DNA of 64,000 nt from Bolinopsis microptera. Taxonomy: Eukaryota > Ctenophora > Tentaculata > Lobata > Bolinopsidae. The position numbers were made by a program, and so were the translations under genes. The notes beneath the pieces were generated by a model. The model was not told the DNA's origin. It searched no databases and was given only the letters and a program-made list of their open reading frames with translations. Below, piece by piece: positions 1 through 13,141 of this stretch. Where the stretch lies: NCBI RefSeq assembly GCF_026151205.1, contig NC_087073.1, forward strand, positions 5,663,001 to 5,727,000, in the 5' to 3' direction. Each line of letters opens with the position of its first letter. Position 1 is the stretch's first letter.

Positions 1-1134
1 AGAATTGGTTTGCATATTCGTTAAACTCTCCTACAGAAACCACCCTAATCGTCGGTAGCAAAACCTATTATAACCAAACCATATATCTGCAGAGATGACA
101 TGCCAGTTGAAACAGTTAATACTATTACCAATCTAGGTGCGCCGGTTCAAAGTCACCAGAAAATCATTACGTCGCCACTGGTTTTAAAGTTTCCCCACTT
201 CTTGTGTGGCCAGCACAACTTGATGGGTGTGACAGGACTACCTGGTGCAGTAGTCAATCATTCTCAAATGCGTGGGATAAGTTCCAAGTTTTATTAAATC
301 ATATGTAACCATAACTCTGGGTGCGAGATATTATGATCAACATTAAAGCAGGTAGAGAAACAGTTTGATAATTTGACAGCTCAGTGGCAGGTATTACGAT
401 ACGTGAAGTGTCTACTGTTCATCAAGATTTGTGAGATTTGATTAAAGTTTATGACATGCTTTGCGAATATTCAATATATATATTATATATCTTTGATATG
501 ATCGCGTCTCGACTCCTCATTATCTCATGAACCAAAACAAATCATCCGAACTTGTGTGTCGCTGAGATATACCAATTTGATGAATCAAATATAGCTATTA
601 GCTTGTGCTGATCGAATTTTTGAAGGGGTAATCTTATTTAGAAGTTCTTTCTTGAGAAAATAAAAACTGCATGTTCATTGCATAAAGAATGATTTGTACT
701 ACATCTAGGTATTGACTATAGAACATCAACCCTGGTTGGCACTATTCTGCATAGTTACATAGTTATTACTTAGTAACTATACTATTCTGTACAGCTATAA
801 AACTGGAAACCTTTAAAAACATCCTTGTAAACTACTGTGTAATTCTGTAGTTTATACTACTACTACTACTACTACTACAACTACTACTCATTCATTCTGA
901 TCACATGCAAGGAAATGCTTTGCCGTCTATAACTCATATAAAATTGTTTTAATACTCATAAAACTGTAAATAGGATTAAAAATCCGGCAGTCATGATACA
1001 ATTCTATCTTATTTTAGTCCGGGTATACAGGATTCATTAAATATTACATGCTAATCCCATGTCATGACTGACCATGTGAAACGTTAAGTTAAATAACTTT
1101 ATAACCCCTAAAAACTAATTCAAATACCTAAAAT
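1..1134. other. Intergenic, AT-rich, no gene seen
   Basis: No convincing ORF or splice-consistent exon was found. A short CTA trinucleotide run lies at about 858-888. This stretch is downstream of the unrecognised six-exon gene and may hold its 3' UTR. Confidence 0.5.
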
Positions 1135-4100
1135 TCAACCCTTGGTTATTCTCGTAACATTAGATGCAATCCTGCTCAAAGAAATCTGTTTGCCTGAACT
1201 TGGCACGGAAAGTTTATCATTGGTAAAAGTCTGTTTGGTGTTGGTGCGACTGTTGCTCATTTGTAAGGAGGGTTGTTTGTGTCCTGGTTTGGTTGGGGGT
1301 GTAATGGTGCAGGTGATGGCTGTCTCCTCGCTCCACTTGGGGCGTTCTCGCACACGGATACAGTTCCTTCGACCTGCAGATAGGTAAACGGTTATGATCT
1401 ATGAAGCAATCAACAGCAGCAAAGGTTACGAAATAAAATCTGCGGGTGCATCGTATTAACATATTGTTAGGAAATACTGCCTATAAGTATAATGATTCGT
1501 GTCGGCGATGGTAATGAGCTTCGAATCAAAGGGGAAATTGAATGAGGACGGACCATTGCTATAGAAATGACCCTAATAAGGAACTATGAAATTGCTATCC
1601 AATCTTACCTAATTTTCTATTCTGGTTAATGACGTCATCATCGCTGTGGTACAGAGACTCGTCTGCTACGTTTGATCCCCATGTATGGTACCGGATTATC
1701 ATCGACATCCATGATAGTGTCTTGTTCATCTGTGGGGAAATAAGAATGTCAAATCATGTAATTAAAATCTGTAATTAAAATCTGTATTTACACAATGTAT
1801 TCATCACGTAGCAGCTGTCCCACTGAATTGAATAATTGAGTTCAATCAACTATAATTACTAACCACAAAACTCTTAAGACAATAAAACTTAAAAATCGAC
1901 TCGAATTAATGATTACTTACAGCTAAAAGGTCTGCTTTCATCTCCTGAGAGTTGTTGGTGTCAAGGTCTGATTCCGCCAGAATGAGTTGTATTTTATATT
2001 GCTTTGCTCGTTCACACATCTTCTCCATGACACTCCGGTGTTCTTTGAGAGTTTTGCTGATGTTGCAGACCATAATGTCGTCTATTTCGCTCGAGGGGTT
2101 ATATTCTTGGGTGTGCTGAACAAATCTCAACAACTTTGTGTTCTCTTCAACCAGGGTTTTTAACTGAAACAGAATAACTGGTTAACTAACTGCGAATTGA
2201 GAAAATAAATTGTTCGTTAAAAGCGAAAAGTCTGCTTCAAAACATCACAAAAAGTAAACCGTTCATAGTATAATCAGTCCCAAAGATATACCGCGAGAGC
2301 CTCACCTCTTTGATTTGAGTGAGAGCTGTGTCGATGGTGTGGTTTCTCTCCGCTTCCTCAACGTCCCGGGCACTCTTGGTAAGGAAGGTTAGAAACTCCT
2401 GGCTGTTGTGGTAAGAGTAAAGTTTACTGTCACTCAGAGAGGAGATACCAAGCGTCAGGGAGAGAGGTAGGGGCAGATTACAGATTGGATTGTCATCTGG
2501 TGGAGAGATTGAATTTAGTGGATGGAAAATTACAATTTTGAGTACCAAATTTGGTTAATTAACGCTGCGACATCTTCAAAATGATGAAAGTGAGACCATG
2601 TTTGATGTATCGAGTAAGTCACGTACATAAGATTTTAAAGATTTATTACCTTTTTGCTTGAAAGAAGATCTGTGTTTATCAAGTCGGTTGTTGGTTATCT
2701 GGTTTCGGGACAAGTTCTCGGTACTCCTACTCTTCAGTCCTTTCTTTAGCGGCATTGCTTCATCTATCAGGAAGGAAAACAACGTTAGCTTGGTTTTTAC
2801 AAAATAACCACGTTTCACAGTAAAATAATGAAATAGAAATCACATAAAATGCTATTGAAGCGATACAACTAATGCATGACTTGGCAGTGGTGGTTAGAAA
2901 GCTCAAGGGACAGTTAAAATTCGCGGAACATTTGACCTTTTATGGCAAAATTGATTAAAACCTTAACCATTTAATTTTACGGATTTCGATTTTATAGCTA
3001 TTTCATCAGAGAATTGTGACGTAAGGTGACTATCAAATCGATCATACAATTTAAATCAACTGTAAAGTTTCGCATTGGAGAACTTAAAACAGCTGAAGCT
3101 GAAGATGAACCGGAAACAAAATCTACTTACAATCACTCTTATGAGACCCGAACCATGAAAATCGACCCCACGACATGACAATTGACAAAGACACAAGATT
3201 TACGAGAAATATAGGCAATAAGAAAGAGGAGGCATATTGCCGTAATATCACGGTGTAATACTACCTCGGTTAATAGTCTACCACTGCTATCGATAACAGT
3301 AAATAGTATGCCTTACAGACATAGGATCACCTTTCAGAAAAATCAGCCGAAATCTAAATGGACAGCGGTGGAGGAGCTGATGGGAACGTTTGTGTGCCCT
3401 AACAATACAAGACTCGAGAGGGAATGAATGCCAACTCAACTTAACTTAAGTTTATAAAGATGTTGAGGCCCCAACTATCGTAGGTCATTATACCCTAATG
3501 AGAGATTTGCGTTGATAGTATCAAGTGTGCAGACAGTAGACTCCCAATCATAAAGGCATAAAATAATTTAATTCTTAGCAGAGGTAATCAGGGTAAGCCA
3601 GGGTAATACCAACCTGAACAGGTTCGTAATGATAATATTTATTTATAGAATTGAAAGGTGGCACAAAGTTTACAAAATCTACTCTGGTTAGATTCAACTG
3701 AGGGTCCGAACTTAAATGCTTCTCACGACATCCGGGGTTCTCTTTCTACCGTTTCCTGATACGAAGATAAGTCTTGGTTTGCGACTTGCATGTTTGCTCT
3801 TGCGATGCATATTTAATTATTGAGGTGGAGAATGGATCCTATATCCGGCTATCGTCATACCGCCATAACACTAGAGCTCTTTCTTGTATGCAAATATTCC
3901 GTATTTTGGCACTATAAATTTCAAAAGCCTTTCTAAGTAATGACCTCTGACAAAAGCCACTAGCAATGACCTCTAACAAAAACCTTTAGAATTAGAAAGC
4001 ACCTGACCGTAGTAAGCAGCATGGTAAAGCTTGATAATATAAATGACTGCTTACATCAGAATTATATATCATGTGCATATTTCAGAAGAAATTGAAAGCT

Positions 4101-5914
4101 CGAGATTATTTGATCGCACCCAATACAGCAGCAAATTGAGTTCTTAATTTCTGGTGATCCAGATAAAAATGTACTGACAACTCTCTCAAAAATGCAATAA
4201 CCGCCGACAAATTCGACATGAATCATAAAAGACGTGTGGACACAACATTAATAACTAAATTAAGACCAATAACCGCCAGCTGATCGTGACATAAACAATG
4301 CCAATAGTAACTAGCTCCACTACAATTGTAGCCTATACAATGTATGATCTACAATTTACACAGTTAGCGAGTCGGTGATAAGAGCAGAAGTTAAGTGTAC
4401 ACATGCGACTACATCAAACATGTGAGGAGAAGGATCAGCGTACGACCACGGACCACCGTCATGTGACGTACAAAGCGAGAGAGATGATCTTGATAACCAG
4501 TGTGAACCACACAGATGTGCAAAGGAAATTAGATCAACTCCTAGCATTATATACGTCAGTCAAACTAGAGCTGGAGAGAGCAGGGAGACAGAGAGCGATT
4601 ATAGAGCGGACCTCTATAACGTGTGTTAGTAGCCAGACATGGAGCGCTAATGGGTCGTCCAGTTCTTTAAATGTGCACTTACAGCCTTTCTCGGAGCTAG
4701 TGGGGTGGACCTGGCAAGCTTGCTGCACGTGCTTCAGTACATCTCCATGATTAGTAAGATGAAAAGATATAGAGCGGAGTATACGAGAGCGACAGGGACT
4801 GACTCCTTTGTTCTGAGCAGTGTACAATAAACAGAGGTCATGTAATTGTAAGAGGCTTTTGTTCAGAGCTACTTTTGTTGTGACACCATACTACGCAGGG
4901 TACTGTTTAGAGCAGTGAGCAGCACGAGTTATACTTTAATGTCCGACAATCATCATCGCACGATGTATTATGTCAATATTCAACACTGAAGAATCCAGGA
5001 AATGAAATTTCGAAACAATCGAACAAGCGTTGCCTAGGTGACATTATCACTCGGAGTACGATGATATCATCAGGAATTCATTTGAGCTGGTTCAAACTAA
5101 TTTGAAGTGGTGGTTGTTCAAATTTGCGGGAGCTAATCAATCAGGCTAGATGAACGAGCTAATTTGTCTCGGGGACCTTAATTCAGCAAGTTTCCTAGAA
5201 TTATAAAGACAGTTCGACAGAATTCAACTGAGTGAGCGAAAGAATAGTGCAAATCATATTTTCTACTTGTGCAATGTGCATGCATATCTGACTTTAATCA
5301 AGAAATGAGGGGACCTTTTACCTTAAGCATTTTGGGAACATAGCTCAAACTAATAGTGAGATTACTTATCCATATCGACTGAAGAAGGACTAAAATACGT
5401 TACTTAAATAAAATGAATTTTGAGTAGATTAATTACTATGGTACCGAGTTAGGACGATTGACAATTTCCGAGCATGTTTAATTTTCGTGTGCAAAATGAC
5501 ACAAACATGCATGATGAGGACAACTTCAAACTTGCCCGAAAATTCAACCGGCACCCAAAAGCTAACCACCTCTTGAAACGGACAGGAATTATGGCAACCT
5601 CGCGATCACTATGGCAACCTCGCGATCACTGCTGCACTAAAATTATACTTTGCACACTCAAATCTGTCAGATGGTAGTGACAGGAGTGCAGTTTAATTAC
5701 CTGAGTGGTGGTGGTGGGATGATTGCGTTTTGCAGGTCTGTTCCTTTTGATCGGCCGTCACTCCAACCTTGCTGAGGGACACACTGTGTTTACACAGTTC
5801 CGACTCCGTCCGGGACTTCTTGGACTTCTTCAGCAGGGGTGATCTTATTTTGGACTTGAAGTTGAATGTCAGGTTGCGCTGGAGACTTGGCATCTTGATG
5901 GAACCAACTGTCAT
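1135..5914 (-). CDS. Six-exon gene for an unrecognised 373-aa, partly coiled-coil protein
   Basis: I do not recognise this protein. Reading the minus strand, six exons join in frame: 5914-5701, 2763-2650, 2496-2306, 2163-1921, 1729-1609 and 1373-1135 (1122 nt, TGA stop at 1137-1135). Every intron is GT-AG, and phases match (1,1,0,0,1), which is strong evidence of a real gene although each ORF is short. The start is the ATG at 5914; a second in-frame ATG at 5893 is possible. The N-terminal 110 residues are very basic and Ser/Lys-rich with a HHHH run just before the first junction, suggesting a disordered region. Exons 3-4 look helical and charged (for example IKELKTLVEENTKLL), consistent with a coiled coil. 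Exon 5 has an acidic patch (DESLYHSDDD). No signal peptide or membrane segment is seen. The first intron is about 2.9 kb, so a missed exon there is possible. Confidence 0.72.
4651..4830 (+). pseudogene. Short protein-like reading frame with upstream in-frame stops
   Basis: The frame starting at TGG 4651 and ending at TAA 4828-4830 reads as a plausible hydrophobic segment (VDLASLLHVLQYISMISKMK) and then a charged tail. Upstream in the same frame there are three stops between 4626 and 4650, and no good splice acceptor separates them. It lies inside the 2.9 kb first intron of the minus-strand gene. It may be a decayed exon or chance. The family is not recognised. Confidence 0.2.
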
Positions 5915-7078
<1,164 letters not shown>

Positions 7079-7451
7079 GCTGCCTGACACATTCCATTAT
7101 ATGCAATACGAGATAGTGATTTGAGCTACAAGTCACGATATACAGTCATTCTATAGAAATCACTTAAACCTGTGTAGGAATTTCATCCTCAAAATAAGAT
7201 GATGGAAGTAAGCTCTGGTGGGGTTAACTTTTAACCTAGGTTAACAGTTAACACAGGTTAACCTGTCCGGTGGTCATCGAAATCTGGTCAAAATAAAACC
7301 AATATTTGGACTACATTCTATACCGACGAACGGTTTATATGGCCGGAGTATTTGCTTAGCGGCAAAAAGATGTGGTACAAAAACAAAATCCATACTGTCG
7401 GAATATAGTGGTGGATATAAATAAAAGAACACTTAGCCTCTCTGCGAATGG

Positions 7452-7490
7452 GCGAGTACTGTGCCTTTCTGCGAAAGGCATAGTACTCGC
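7452..7490. repeat. 17-bp hairpin with 5-nt loop
   Basis: Arms 7452-7468 and 7474-7490 pair over 17 positions with one mismatch (a G/T pair in RNA) around the loop CTGCG. The stem is too short for a canonical miRNA precursor and no gene is adjacent. Confidence 0.6.
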
Positions 7491-8636
7491 ACACAGCTCT
7501 CGCCAGTCAGATGGTTGTAATACCTATGATCTAATTCTATTTATAGGTATTAAATATATACTACGATCCAGCGACACGCCTTGATTTCTAGAAATAGAAA
7601 TTTACAGAGCAAGTTATCAGAGGGTTTTTGCGGAGGCTATCAACGTCTTTTGTATTGGTGCTGTAACAATACTGCAAATAAGTGATAATTCGTAATTATA
7701 CCTTCACTCTTCGGTTACCCATGTCTGAATATTGCAATAGTGAATTGGCTGTAGAAATAGAGCAGAAGACTTAAAGAAAGTGATATTTATCTTTAGAAAT
7801 GAAACGTAAAACCTCTAAAAAAAATACGAGTGGTATTGGTAAAATTAAATGTAGATGACAGTCTCATCTACATGCTTATATTAAGTATTATAGTATTATC
7901 GCATCTTAATCAAATAGCTCCATACGTTAGAATTGCAGGTAACTCATTATGAAACCCACAGCTTGTGTGCAAATTTGTGATCGATGATCGGAATTGTGCC
8001 TTGTGGCTGCAAACGATCTACTGAGTATTGGTGTTAAACCTCTATATATATACTAGCTGCCTGAAATATTTATTTCCTTCGTGGACATATTTGGGTCTTA
8101 TTTGAAGGTCTTAACTAAAATATTGAATATATAAACGAATTAAGATTAAAAATATCAATATTTGACAATTTGTTTGGCTGAAAGCTGTCAAACTTGATGC
8201 GCATGCCCATATATGCCCATAAAGTAACAAATTTGTTACCAGTTTACAAAAAAATTAAAAACTTAATATATACTATATAGCTTTCATAAATAATTAATTT
8301 ACAGATGTTTAAAACCGTACCGATATTTTGTTAACACCCTGTATGATAATATAAACGTATTTTAGTATATTGAATTCAAGCGTTGAAGTCGCTGTAATAA
8401 TTGTAAACGAAATCATTTAGTGACCAAACTTTGTTTAACTTGTCGACTAGACGTCTCATACCTCCGATCCGGAACAAAACCTAATGCGCTTGTGGGAATT
8501 GGAGAGTCGAAGTGCAGTAAACCCCCATGCGATTAAGTTGTCAAAATATTTTGGAATAAATTGTGAAACAAACCGATTTGACCTATTTTGGAGCTACCGA
8601 AATTATACTTGCCCCATGCTGAGAAGAAATACTAAA
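7491..8636. other. Intergenic, AT-rich, no gene seen
   Basis: No supported coding exon was found. Just upstream, 7214-7262 contains several GTTAAC/GGTTAA motifs, including a palindromic stretch. Confidence 0.4.
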
Positions 8637-9122
8637 TACCTTACGAGACATATTTAAAAGGTACGAAGGTCGGTGGTTTTCAGAAAAAAAAAACACCATA
8701 TTTTCGGACTACCAAAATTTAGGCCACCATTATTATTTAAATTTTCCCCAAATTATTTTTCACGTATTTTCTTTAATTATGACTTTGTCGATTAACTATC
8801 AATATGGTAAGTTAATGTTATAAAAATGATCCATGACGGCTGGACACGTACAATTAAAAGTCATCAAGCTCTGCTACTATTTCATTTGCCACGGCAACGA
8901 AATTTCGGGAGTGGTGGAGGATAAAAAACACCGCGGCGGTCTCCCATTCCGTCTGGAGGATTGGAAGTCAAGTTAAAACTAACTTTCAAAGGCGCCGGAG
9001 AAACTGTTTATAAGATGAAACAGCTTGAATTAGAGGTGCCTTACACAAAAATCCCATGTTTTCATTCCCAAATCATTTAGGTCACCGGAATTATGTCGAA
9101 TATAAATATGTCTCGTAAGGTA
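8637..9122. mobile_element. Small inverted-repeat transposon (MITE), 486 bp
   Basis: The ends are perfect 20-bp inverted repeats, TACCTTACGAGACATATTTA at 8637-8656 and its reverse complement at 9103-9122. The outermost TA could be the target duplication, as in Tc1/mariner elements. No transposase frame lies inside, so it would be non-autonomous. Confidence 0.75.
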
Positions 9123-11139
9123 GTTTTTAAGGCAGGTTATCGCGCAAGATTTCAAGATTCCAAGATTTCGAAAATTCAAATTTTTTTTTGAATCTCGGAG
9201 GGGTTCCTTAAGTCTAACTCTTGCACAAATTGATGATCAAGCAGTTTTAAATAATCCATTTAACCTAATGTCTTCCCTGGCCTCTAGTCTCCCTTGTGTT
9301 GTATACTGTTGGATACTGAATAATACAATTACAAGCAGAAGTAATACTATCAAGATTATTATCAAGATTGCCAGACGTTCCCCCAACTCAACATGTCCAC
9401 AATATAATCGGAAACAAGCCCGCTCTACGGTTTACGAGATATGGCGCAATCTCTAGCTCTAGCTCAATCAGCTTATATATAGAGAAATGGTAATTTCTCC
9501 AATTATGTAGCTGCTACACACGACTAGTGTGGCAACAAAGGCTATCTTATTGTCTGCTGTTACGACATCACAGACGTAGCAACGAGCCGACGTACTACTC
9601 ATACAAGACTACAATTACTAAACTTTATGTACTAGTTCTAAACTACTACCATAATTCAGCATATACCACATGGTCCTCATACCCATTACCCATGATCTTC
9701 ACTTCTCAACTATTATCAATATTATTAAACTCAACACAAAGGTCGCTAGTAAAATGGTCGTGATATCATATTGTTTTATAACACCATGCCATTAGCCATG
9801 ACGGCAGACAAGATAAAAGGTTTTGTTATATTGAATTAGTGATGTCACTCATGACGTGATCTGATGTCAGAAATAAAATAATTTTCACAGAATTTAACAA
9901 ATGGCTTCCCCACGATTTTTGTGCCTTTTATCGCGCACGTGAGCTAGGCCACTCGAAAGACAAATATGTAACGTGTGGCAAATAGTCTTACAAAGTTACT
10001 TACAGTAACATTATGTGCTGTTACGCCACAAGACACGACTCTTACTTCAATTAAGCTTAATAAATGTGCAGTCCTCATTTGATTGACATTATAAAAGCAG
10101 ATTTTTAACAGACGTAACACAAATTCAACAGAAACACCCAATTTTCGGAGGTTACGTTATTAGTTAGCTGCGATCTACTATTTTGTTAGCTCATCTAGAG
10201 CTTTCTAATTCACAAACAACAGCTATACTAACCGATACTGCACCTTGTCCCCGTTTATCCAATCAAGAGTCTGCACAAACGTCACTATATCGAACAAGGT
10301 GGGACAAATGGCACAGGTTTTGTGGGGGTGGAGTGAGTGGTGCAGTGCCACAACATTAGTACTAAGTGGATATTAGATGGATGATTAGTTGGGTGTGGCC
10401 ACTAGCCTCTTCGTGTTAATCTATTTGCTAACCTTTTAGCAAAATTTAGTTCGTTTATCGAATCATATTTATAATTCATTTTGGAGTTATTCGAGTCGTC
10501 AAAAATTGACAAGACATACCACGAAGGCGGTTATTCGTAAGAATGTTTGAAAATAGAGAACTTGTTAAATAAATATGCGAGTGATATGAATAGGTTTTTC
10601 TGTTCCGGCAGTTATGAAACTGAACTACTACTATACTATACTAATCTCCAAACTGAAAGTATATGTTGCTATGATCACAGAAACCAACACTAACAGGACA
10701 GTGGATATTGATGAAGTGGTTGTTTCTGCTGGAGCTACTGCCTTTTATATGTTCTGTTCGCCTGCTCAGTCTGCTCTTTTACCCACTGATCCAGTTATTT
10801 AAAGCGATAGTTTTGGAATTGAGTATAATTCTCAGTAAATCTATAATCTGGTGCCGGCTACCCTTTTAGTCGGGCTGCATTGTATCGTGAACCGGATTTA
10901 AATTTTAACTTAAATGATTTAAAGTACAGACACCGAGATTTAAAAAAACTAAATAGATATTTAATTTAAGGTTTTTAAAACTTCTATCTGTAATACAGGA
11001 CAAAGCTATTTAGGTAACAGCGGCGGGAACTAATTCGATTTCTTGGAATAAAGTCAAAGACAATATTGCCTTCTAGATTTACTTATCAATATTAAAAATT
11101 AGTACATTCACTTTATAGCACTAGCAGTACAGCTTATAA
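9123..11139. other. Intergenic, no gene supported
   Basis: Only short, compositionally biased reading frames occur (for example 9527-9763 and 10614-10802). None has supporting splice sites or recognisable domains. Confidence 0.4.
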
Positions 11140-11430
11140 AAACCACATTGCTAGGGTTTCACAAGCTTGACAAGACACCATAAAGCACCAGTTCAGATGA
11201 TAAGACTTCAGGCTTTTCTGTTCATAAACAGATTATACCGATTGAAAATTCGGCTGAATGACAGGCTGAGCGGCGGAATGACAGGCTGAGCGGCGGAATA
11301 ACAGACTGAGCGGCGGAATGACAGGTTGAGCGGCGGAATGCCAGGTTGAGCGGCGCCCAGTAAGACAGTATCTTATTTGACCGTGTCAACCGCCAGTTCG
11401 CAATGTCAGATAATGCGGTCTCGATTTGAC
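11140..11430. repeat. Dispersed repeat, related to 15535-15690
   Basis: The stretch around 11154-11195 (with TCACAAGCTTGACAAGA) and the later part near 11380-11405 (tgtcaaccgccagtt) match 15580-15655 in the same order and orientation. The minisatellite at 11262-11355 sits between the two matching parts here. It lies just upstream of the Penelope-like element, but whether it belongs to it is unknown. Confidence 0.6.
11262..11355. repeat. 20-21 bp minisatellite, about 5 copies
   Basis: The unit approximates gaatgacaggctgagcggcg, repeated about five times with a few substitutions. Single related sequences occur in reverse complement at about 39210-39235 and 47175-47203, so the array probably grew from a dispersed repeat. 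Confidence 0.85.
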
Positions 11431-11604
11431 ATTTATATATTATATTTATTTTTATAGCAACCTAGATCACATTGCTGGTGGTCGGTGTTTAATCTTGATC
11501 AAAATATGCCGCTAATTAGCTAATTTAACTACATATTATCCACTATTAATGAATATTATTTAATTAACAGTTGATATCCAGTTTAATAATATTTGGTTTT
11601 TCAG

Positions 11605-13123
11605 ACCAACTCAACTAGCAGGTACAAGTACGGAACAGGTGAAAGTACGACCCATTATCAGCTGTGTTGACTCACCCACAGAGAGATTGAGCTGGCTGGT
11701 GACAACCATCCTCAAACCATTACTGAAGGAAATACCCAGTCACCTTGGTAATCTCTTTGAACATCTGGAAACTCTTCGTGCAATTCCGAAAGAACAGCTA
11801 GCTGGCAGGAGAATCTTCTCGGCGGACATTTCAGCACTTTATACCAACATAAATGTCCAAGGTTGTATTGATGACGTTATAGAACTGGCCACTGAGCACC
11901 GGGAAAAACTTGATCTCATGGGACTGAACCTGACTGATGTTCACGAGATCCTATTGCACATCCTGACTAGTTCATACTTTGTGTATAATGGGACTCTGTG
12001 GATACAGCAGGATGGCCTTTTCATGGGATTGAGACCGGGACCATTTTGCGCAGTGATCAGAGTGTACAAGTTTGAGAGAAGCTCGGTTTACACTGACTTA
12101 CATTACTTGTCGGTCTACTTATCTGACTTCTACAAGCGGTACATTGACGACGCCACCAGCACAGCTGTAACAAGAGAAGAAGCTCTAGCACTTGTTCAGA
12201 GTATCGCAGACCAGGACCCTGACAAGAAACTCAAGTGGGAGGTAGAGTTTCCGGAGAACGACCAAGAGTTCATCCCATTCCTTAACACAGAGCTTAGAGT
12301 GGAACCTGATGGAACTGTGACGAGCCGCTTGTACCGTAAGCCACAGCAGAAAGACATCACACTTCACAAGAATTCATGTCACCCAGAATCTGTGAAGACG
12401 AACACCGTTATCAACCTGTATAAAGAAGCGGACAAGATCTCGTCAGGACCTCAGGAGAGAGAACATTCATACAGCATTTTAGACCGTCTTATGACTAGAA
12501 ACGGGTATCAAACACCCAGAAATTATTCCAACAGACGTCGTAGTAGTATTAGTAATAGAAATAGGGAGGATAACAGAACAGTGCTTAAGTTAGATTTTAT
12601 CTCAGACAGTATCAGTAACAGAATTAGGAATCATATTAAACAGAACAATTTACCTATTAAAGTTATATTTTCCCCAGCTAGAAAACTAAGAAATATTGTG
12701 TGTAATAACAGACCGTATGATAATAGAACCTGTATCATTAACTCCTGTAAAATTTGTCCTTTATTAATAACTGAAAATAAAGATTGTGAGGTGAAGAACG
12801 TTGTGTATAAGATTACCTGTAAAATCTGTAATAATATTTATATTGGTGAGACGTGCAGGAGGGCACATGATAGGCTCGGAGAGCACCTAAGATATGCTAA
12901 ATTTCCTTTAACTCCTTCTAACACTAGTCAAGCTTTTGCTATTCATTATAACAGTTTACATAGGGGGTCAGAACCCAATTTAGAATTTGAGATTTTAAAA
13001 ACAGAAAGCAACACAGCTAGAAGAAAGATTGCAGAAGCAATGCTTATTTTGAAGTTCAAACCTAACATTAACAAGAGAGATGAGTTAGAAACAATCAAAC
13101 GTTTTTTAGTAACAAGTACATAA
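11605..13123 (+). CDS. Penelope-like retroelement: reverse transcriptase plus GIY-YIG endonuclease, 5' incomplete
   Basis: A single frame open from 11564 to TAA 13121-13123 encodes about 505 residues. In order: an RT fingers motif (VRPIISCVDS), the A-motif region (FSADISALYTNI), a GLFMGLRPGPF motif, the catalytic YIDD box near 12140, then a linker, paired Cys motifs (SCKIC, CKIC) and a GIY-YIG-type endonuclease core (VYKITC ... IYIGETCRRAHDRLGEHL). This RT-then-GIY-YIG order is diagnostic of Penelope-like elements. There is no ATG; the first GTG is at 11639 and a splice-acceptor-like TTTTTCAG ends at 11604, so the 5' part is either truncated or lies upstream across an intron. The frame is otherwise intact. 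The stop is 18 bp before the terminal repeat of another element. Confidence 0.9.
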
Positions 13124-13141
13124 TAAACAGGGTGTAACATA

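Noticed and set aside
4534-4827. Minus-strand frame inside the first intron of the six-exon gene
   Set aside because: No splice sites give a phase compatible with the flanking exons.
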